NCBI RefSeq assembly: GCF_002104795.1
Contig: NZ_NCXO01000027.1
Location: forward strand, 1-56,616
Reading direction: 5' to 3'
Source: Mycolicibacillus koreensis
GTDB taxonomy: Bacteria > Actinomycetota > Actinomycetes > Mycobacteriales > Mycobacteriaceae
DNA: 56,616 nucleotides
The position numbers were made by a program, and so were the translations under genes. The notes below the pieces were generated by a model. The model did no database searches. It worked only from the letters and a program-made list of their open reading frames with translations, and was not told the origin of the DNA. Shown here piece by piece: positions 53,499 through 56,616 of the stretch; the stretch's first letter is position 1; each line of letters begins with the position of its first letter.

Positions 53499-54261
53499 GG
53501 CCCCTCCCAAAAGTATTCGTCATGGCACGCACCAGATTTCGCGGCACAAGCCGGCCGGCGGTGGTGAGCGCCTTGTACTGAACACCGGGCACGCTGAGCA
53601 CCCGACCGCGCGCGATGTCGGCGAGGCTCTCGTTGACGACGTCATCGACCGACAGCCACATCAGTGACGGCACCGAGCCCATCTCGATCCCGGCGCGCTG
53701 GTGGAATTCGGTGCGGACGAAGCCGGGGCAGACGGCGTGCACGCTCACCCCGGTGCCGTCGAGGCCGCCGGCGAGCCCCTCGGAGAACGACACCACCCAC
53801 GCCTTGGACGCCGAGTAGGTCGACCCGCGCCCGGACAGCAGCCCGGCCACGCTGGCGACGTTGATCACGGTGCCGGTGTCGGCGTCGAGCATCGGCGGCA
53901 GCGCCGCCCGGGTCAGCTGCATCACCGCGGTGACGTTGACGTCGAGCTGGGCCTGCAGCAGGGCGGGGTCGGCGGTCCAGAACTCCCCGGAGGTGCCGAA
54001 TCCGGCGTTGTTGACCAGTACCTGCACGCCGGCGGCGCAGCGCTCGGCGACCGCGGCGCGGTCGTCGGCGTCGGCCAGGTCGGCGGGCAGCACCTCCACA
54101 TCGCGGCCGGCCTCGTTGCGCAGCTCGCCGGCCAGGTCGGCCAGCCGGCCGCTGTCGCGGGCGACGAGCACCAAATCGTAGCCGTCGGCGGCGAATCGGC
54201 GGGCGTAGCCGGCGCCGATTCCGGAGGTCGGCCCGGTGATCAACGCGACGGGACGCGCCAT
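53485..54261 (-). CDS. SDR-family oxidoreductase
   Basis: This 258-residue short-chain dehydrogenase has [20 protein letters not shown] (nucleotide loop), [20 protein letters not shown] (Arg pattern favouring NADP), [33 protein letters not shown] followed by KAW (Ser-Tyr-Lys), and [18 protein letters not shown]. It resembles the family of mycobacterial SDRs of the Rv1544/DltE type. ATG 54261 overlaps the ttfA stop by one base, and its end overlaps pyrE, so it is part of a tight operon. I do not recall it between pyrE and ttfA in M. tuberculosis. Confidence 0.9.
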   Translation of the reverse strand: MARPVALITGPTSGIGAGYARRFAADGYDLVLVARDSGRLADLAGELRNEAGRDVEVLPADLADADDRAAVAERCAAGVQVLVNNAGFGTSGEFWTADPALLQAQLDVNVTAVMQLTRAALPPMLDADTGTVINVASVAGLLSGRGSTYSASKAWVVSFSEGLAGGLDGTGVSVHAVCPGFVRTEFHQRAGIEMGSVPSLMWLSVDDVVNESLADIARGRVLSVPGVQYKALTTAGRLVPRNLVRAMTNTFGRGRGRT

Positions 54262-55019
54262 CAACGCTGCAGGTGGGAGGCCTGCCGGCCGGCGGGGCTC
54301 GACACCGGACGGCGCGTCTCGGCGCGGACCGGGTCGGCGTGGGCCGCCGGGGCCAGGGGGCGGCCCGGCGCGGGGCGACGCTCGGCGGCCTGCGGCAGCG
54401 CCGCCTGCGGGGCCAGCGGCGGCAGCACCCGCAGCAGGTCGTTGAACTGCCGCACGGTGCGCATGCCCTCGTCCCACTGGGCGCGGGTCGACGACAGCGG
54501 CATGCTGATCAGCGTCCAGTTCGGCTCGTTCCACATCATCTCGATGCAGTCCGGCGCGGTGTGGGCGAACGTGACCATGCGCCGGTCGCAGGCACGGCGG
54601 GCGGCGTCGAGGTTGGTCGAGTACACCATCCGCGGACCGATCGCGCCGAGCAGCCAGGTGTCGGCTTCGCGGGGCTCCTTGATGCCCTTGAGGCGCATGT
54701 CGATGACCACGTTGGTGCCGACCTTGCGGTGCAGCGCGATCACGGTCGCGACCTCGTCGAGGTCGAAAATGTAGACCGCCTCGCCGCGGATCTGGCCGAG
54801 CACCACGTTGCGGGCCTGAACGTCGCCGACCGTCGACATGATCCCGCGCTCCCAGCGGTCGAGGATCTTCGTCGAGACGGGTTCATAGTCGAACCCCTGC
54901 GAGCGGGCCCAGGACCTGCGCCGTCGTCCGCGTCCCCGGGTGCGGTCGATATCGGTGTACAGCAGGACTGCCGCACTGACAAAGCACAGTGCGGACAGCG
55001 TGAACCAAAGCGGCACCAT
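54261..55019 (-). CDS. ttfA: Trehalose monomycolate transport factor TtfA
   Basis: This 252-residue protein corresponds to Rv0383c/TtfA, which helps MmpL3 move trehalose monomycolate across the membrane. An N-terminal membrane helix ([20 protein letters not shown], about residues 4-23) is followed by a basic stretch and a soluble domain: [60 protein letters not shown] and [20 protein letters not shown]. The C-terminal tail is Pro/Ala/Arg-rich and disordered. ATG 55019 follows TAGGCT by seven bases, so it is probably leaderless. It heads the ttfA-SDR-pyrE-lipoprotein-spoU operon. The name rests on synteny and overall pattern. Confidence 0.85.
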   Translation of the reverse strand: MVPLWFTLSALCFVSAAVLLYTDIDRTRGRGRRRRSWARSQGFDYEPVSTKILDRWERGIMSTVGDVQARNVVLGQIRGEAVYIFDLDEVATVIALHRKVGTNVVIDMRLKGIKEPREADTWLLGAIGPRMVYSTNLDAARRACDRRMVTFAHTAPDCIEMMWNEPNWTLISMPLSSTRAQWDEGMRTVRQFNDLLRVLPPLAPQAALPQAAERRPAPGRPLAPAAHADPVRAETRRPVSSPAGRQASHLQR

Positions 55020-55167
55020 CCGACCTAGCCTACTTGCTCACCCCGATGTTCACAGAATCCGAGCAGGTCACAACCGCGCATCACGATGGTGACAACGGTC
55101 ACGTCCGGTGGGCGCCCGCCTCGAACGAGCGCCCGCGCGGGGCGGCCGCGGGTGAAAGAATCAGCGG

Positions 55168-56616
55168 ATGCCGCGCGTCAGCTCGTTGTTCTCCCCGTTA
55201 ACCACCGTTACCCGACTGGTGCTGTCGGGGGTGCTGGTGGTGCTGGTCGGCCTCGGGCTGTTCTGGCCGCTGCTGGGGCAGTCCGACGGCGACTCGTCGA
55301 CCTCGGTCGATACCGCCTCGACGATCACCGACTACACCGCCGACTACCGGGTCGAGGCCGACGGGCGGGTGTATGCGACCGAGGCGCTGACCGTCGAGTT
55401 GGCCCCGCAACGGCATGGCATCTTCCGGTTCTTCCCCGCCGATGACCCCACCGATCCGCACGCCCGCCGGCTGCCGACGGTCACTGCGGTGCGCATGGAC
55501 GGCCACCCCGTGCCGGTGCACTACGAGTGGCGCAACGCCCGCACCATGTACGTGGCGCGCATCGGGGACCCCGAGCACGTGGTGCCGGCCGGACTGCACC
55601 GCTACGAGATCAGCTACACCTTCGACGGTGGTCTGGTGCCCACGCCCGAGGCCGCCGGGCAGTTCACCGCGCACGCCGGCCAGCCGAGCCCGGAGCCGAC
55701 GGCGAGTTTCTACTACGACGTCGTCGGCTTCTGGGCGATGCCGATCCGCACCGCCACGGCGACCCTGCACCTGCCGACCCGCTCCGCGCTGGTGCAGTGC
55801 GCCGCCGACACCAGCGGTCAGATCCCCTGTGCGATCACCGGCGCGGGCACCGATGAGGTCACGGTCAGCGCTTCTGCGCTGCCGCCGCAGAACCCGGTCA
55901 CGGTGCGGGCCGACGTGGTCACCGCGCCGCCGCCGCGGGCGTTGACGCTGCCGTGGACGATCCGCTTCGACACGATCCTGGGCCACTCGGTGGCGGCGGT
56001 CGCGGTGGTGGCGTTGCTGACGCTGCTCGCCGGGGCGGGTGGCTGGTGGTGGGCGCGGCGTTCCCGCGAGGACGCCCCGGGCGCCCCGGTGCTCTACACC
56101 CCGCCCGACGGGCTGGGCCCGGCCCAGACCGCCTACATCGTCAACGAAACCCCCGGCGAGAACGCCCTGGTGGCGACGGTGCTGCACATGGCCGAACGCC
56201 ACTTGGTGCGCCTCGACGGCGACGATCCGAAGCACTGGACGATCACCGGGATCGCCGACGCGGCGCAGTGGGAGGGGGTCGATGCGGTCACCGCGCTGGT
56301 CGGCCACGCGCTCGGCGTCGACACCGTCGAGGGAAGCCTGTCGGTCGACGGCGGGGTCGACGCCGGGGAGAAACTGGCCGCCGCCGGAAAAAATCTCACG
56401 TCCGGGTGCCGGTCGTGGTCGCGCAGCGAGAAACTGATGCGCACCGCCGTCGCCGAGTGGGTCGGCAAGTTCCTCGTGGTGCTCTGCTTGGTGCTGGCGT
56501 TCCTCGGGTTCACCGGGGTGGCCGGCTCGACGATGTGGGGGCTGCCGTTCGCGGTGTTCGCGATCGCCGGGCTCGGGCTGCTCAGTGTGACCGCCGGGTC
56601 GCGGCGCACCCGGGCG
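55168..56616 (+). CDS. DUF2207 membrane protein (partial, runs off window)
   Basis: An open frame from ATG 55168 to the window end encodes 483 residues without a stop. It starts with a signal/membrane helix (LVLSGVLVVLVGLGLFWPLL). The extracytoplasmic DUF2207 domain follows (TDYTADYRVEADGRVYATEA, LTVELAPQRHGIFRFFPADD, YEISYTFDGGLVPTPEAAGQ), then a membrane helix (SVAAVAVVALLTLLAGAGGW), a cytosolic domain (GLGPAQTAYIVNETPGENAL, VATVLHMAERHLVRLDGDD) and further helices (FLVVLCLVLAFLGFTGVAGS). AAAGAAT lies a few bases before the ATG. The function of DUF2207 proteins is unknown. It is divergent from ttfA. Confidence 0.88.
   Translation, partial: MPRVSSLFSPLTTVTRLVLSGVLVVLVGLGLFWPLLGQSDGDSSTSVDTASTITDYTADYRVEADGRVYATEALTVELAPQRHGIFRFFPADDPTDPHARRLPTVTAVRMDGHPVPVHYEWRNARTMYVARIGDPEHVVPAGLHRYEISYTFDGGLVPTPEAAGQFTAHAGQPSPEPTASFYYDVVGFWAMPIRTATATLHLPTRSALVQCAADTSGQIPCAITGAGTDEVTVSASALPPQNPVTVRADVVTAPPPRALTLPWTIRFDTILGHSVAAVAVVALLTLLAGAGGWWWARRSREDAPGAPVLYTPPDGLGPAQTAYIVNETPGENALVATVLHMAERHLVRLDGDDPKHWTITGIADAAQWEGVDAVTALVGHALGVDTVEGSLSVDGGVDAGEKLAAAGKNLTSGCRSWSRSEKLMRTAVAEWVGKFLVVLCLVLAFLGFTGVAGSTMWGLPFAVFAIAGLGLLSVTAGSRRTRA

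Overview
The window comes from a high-GC (about 70%) actinobacterium of the family Mycobacteriaceae. The gene content and order point to this: fgd1, pta-ackA, an MmpS/MmpL pair, metZ-rhodanese-purT, a purA block, fba, and pyrE with ttfA. Each of these has a recognisable counterpart in the Rv0356-Rv0425 part of the M. tuberculosis chromosome (comparison from memory, not from a search). Many genes look leaderless, with a TANNNT -10 element 6-8 bases before the start codon, as is usual in mycobacteria. The species cannot be fixed from sequence reading alone.

Layout. (1) 1-5.1 kb is a low-GC, disturbed region. It holds a frameshifted porin-like gene, an IS256-type transposase remnant, a multiply frameshifted HTH gene, an IS21 istB remnant, an intact erm rRNA methyltransferase with a leader peptide and attenuator, and two intact GjpA-like exported proteins on either side. 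(2) 5.2-12.4 kb holds a TetR gene with a palindromic operator over the start of a tiny divergent gene, a Cys-rich secreted protein, and a giant P-type ATPase divergent from an ArsR metal sensor. (3) 12.4-20.3 kb is a central-metabolism block on the minus strand (serine hydrolase, ackA, pta, three inserted small genes, fgd1), with a divergent metallo-hydrolase/Tat-protein pair. (4) 20.3-27 kb is accessory: a hemophore-like protein, DCC oxidoreductase, methyltransferase, phosphatase, small exported proteins, and a repeat-rich stretch in which a small HTH gene sits between nearly perfect 32-bp inverted repeats. (5) 27-33.9 kb runs on the plus strand: SDR-fadE7, mmpS-mmpL-lipoprotein, then a second SDR. 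(6) 33.9-38.4 kb runs on the minus strand: a glycoside hydrolase, metZ, a rhodanese fusion and a purT-like gene that has lost key catalytic residues. (7) 38.5-41 kb holds a Na+/H+ antiporter and an orphan membrane protein at an apparent synteny junction. (8) 41-56.6 kb is a conserved block: thioesterase, purA, site-2 protease, CDF transporter, fadE, fba, dedA, GH76, SpoU methylase, lipoprotein, pyrE, SDR, ttfA and a partial DUF2207 protein.

How the genes work together. Acetate/acetyl-phosphate exchange (pta-ackA) and F420 reduction (fgd1) lie together. Envelope functions recur (porin-like proteins, MmpS/L, TtfA, GH76, site-2 protease). Purine, methionine and pyrimidine genes are interspersed.

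The items most worth following up are the inverted-repeat cassette at 26.1-26.9 kb, the erm attenuator in an IS graveyard, the catalytically degenerate PurT, a promoter motif shared by genes for secreted proteins, and a 15-bp minisatellite that carries the -10 element of the CDF gene.
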